The translations under genes were made by a program, and so were the position numbers. From CAZOKN01 sp964580525 (GTDB lineage: Bacteria > Pseudomonadota > Alphaproteobacteria > Rickettsiales > UBA6187), in assembly GCA_964580525.1 (NCBI GenBank), contig CAZOKN010000065.1, positions 1 to 6,568 of the forward strand: 6,568 nt of DNA, written 5' to 3'. A model generated the notes under the pieces. The model did not search any database, was not told where the DNA came from, and worked only from the letters and a program-made list of their open reading frames with translations. Below are positions 6,416 to 6,568 of the stretch, one piece after another (the stretch's first letter is position 1; the number at the start of each line of letters is the position of its first letter).

Positions 6416-6568
6416 AACTTCATATTTTATCAGATAACAAAAAAACCTCCTATAAATAATCATATACCAGTTAGAATGCTAACACTTAATGTTTCAAATA
6501 ATCCACCGCCTTCCACATTACCCCCAGGATGTGATAAATTGCCATCAGGTATACTTTATCCTCCAGTT
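6416..6568. other. Right-edge stretch with no defensible gene
   Basis: No terminator hairpin with a T-run follows the DUF350 stop. The last 70 bases or so are richer in G and C than the preceding AT-rich DNA, which hints at the end of a gene beyond the edge. On the plus strand a proline-rich frame opens at an ATG (6476) and stays open to the edge (31 codons), without a ribosome binding site. On the minus strand two frames remain open for about 26-31 codons, one glycine-rich (6460-6555, then an in-frame TAA) and one ending at 6486. None resembles a known family, and the strand cannot be chosen. Confidence 0.3.

Noticed and set aside
6474..6482. GAATGCTAA, close to a CIRCE half-site
   Set aside because: No partner half-site lies at the required 9-base spacing on either side, and no heat-shock gene follows.
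6470..6483. Inverted repeat GTTAG, AATG, CTAAC as a terminator for the DUF350 gene
   Set aside because: The stem is 5 bp, mostly AT, and no T-run follows it on either strand.

Overview
The window looks like chromosomal DNA of an AT-rich alphaproteobacterium, possibly of a host-associated or reduced-genome lineage. The assignment rests on the alphaproteobacterial character of the DnaK sequence, the dnaK-dnaJ order, and an RpoH-type heat-shock promoter of the alphaproteobacterial form (CTTG, 17 bases, then a CTATAT core). No rRNA, tRNA, IS element, CRISPR array or phage gene is visible, so the exact lineage cannot be fixed.

Layout. Two gene sets diverge from a short gap at 3273-3339. Leftward (minus strand) run a small class I SAM-dependent O-methyltransferase (2616-3272), dnaK (574-2508) and the start of dnaJ (1-484, cut by the window edge). 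Rightward (plus strand) run tsaD (3340-4359), a DUF2971 gene placed 2 bases after it (4362-5345), a 170-base AT-rich gap, and an eight-helix membrane protein made of two DUF350 domains (5516-6415). The last 153 bases hold no gene I can defend.

How it works together. DnaK and DnaJ are the ATPase and J-protein of the main Hsp70 folding machine. A heat-shock promoter sits just upstream of dnaK, and a terminator-like stem-loop between dnaK and dnaJ probably lowers dnaJ expression relative to dnaK. TsaD is the catalytic subunit for the universal t6A37 tRNA modification and is housekeeping. The DUF2971 gene is more AT-rich than tsaD, appears translationally coupled to it, and looks like an accessory gene that entered next to an essential one. 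The DUF350 protein carries a clear four-fold internal repeat and has no recognisable functional partner here.

Most of the window is ordinary core genome. The parts most worth a second look are the DUF2971 protein (a possible ADP-ribosyltransferase-like fold, inferred only), the two mutually exclusive hairpins between dnaK and dnaJ, the four-fold repeat in the DUF350 protein, and the lysine-rich DnaK tail. I see no convincing new multi-gene system.
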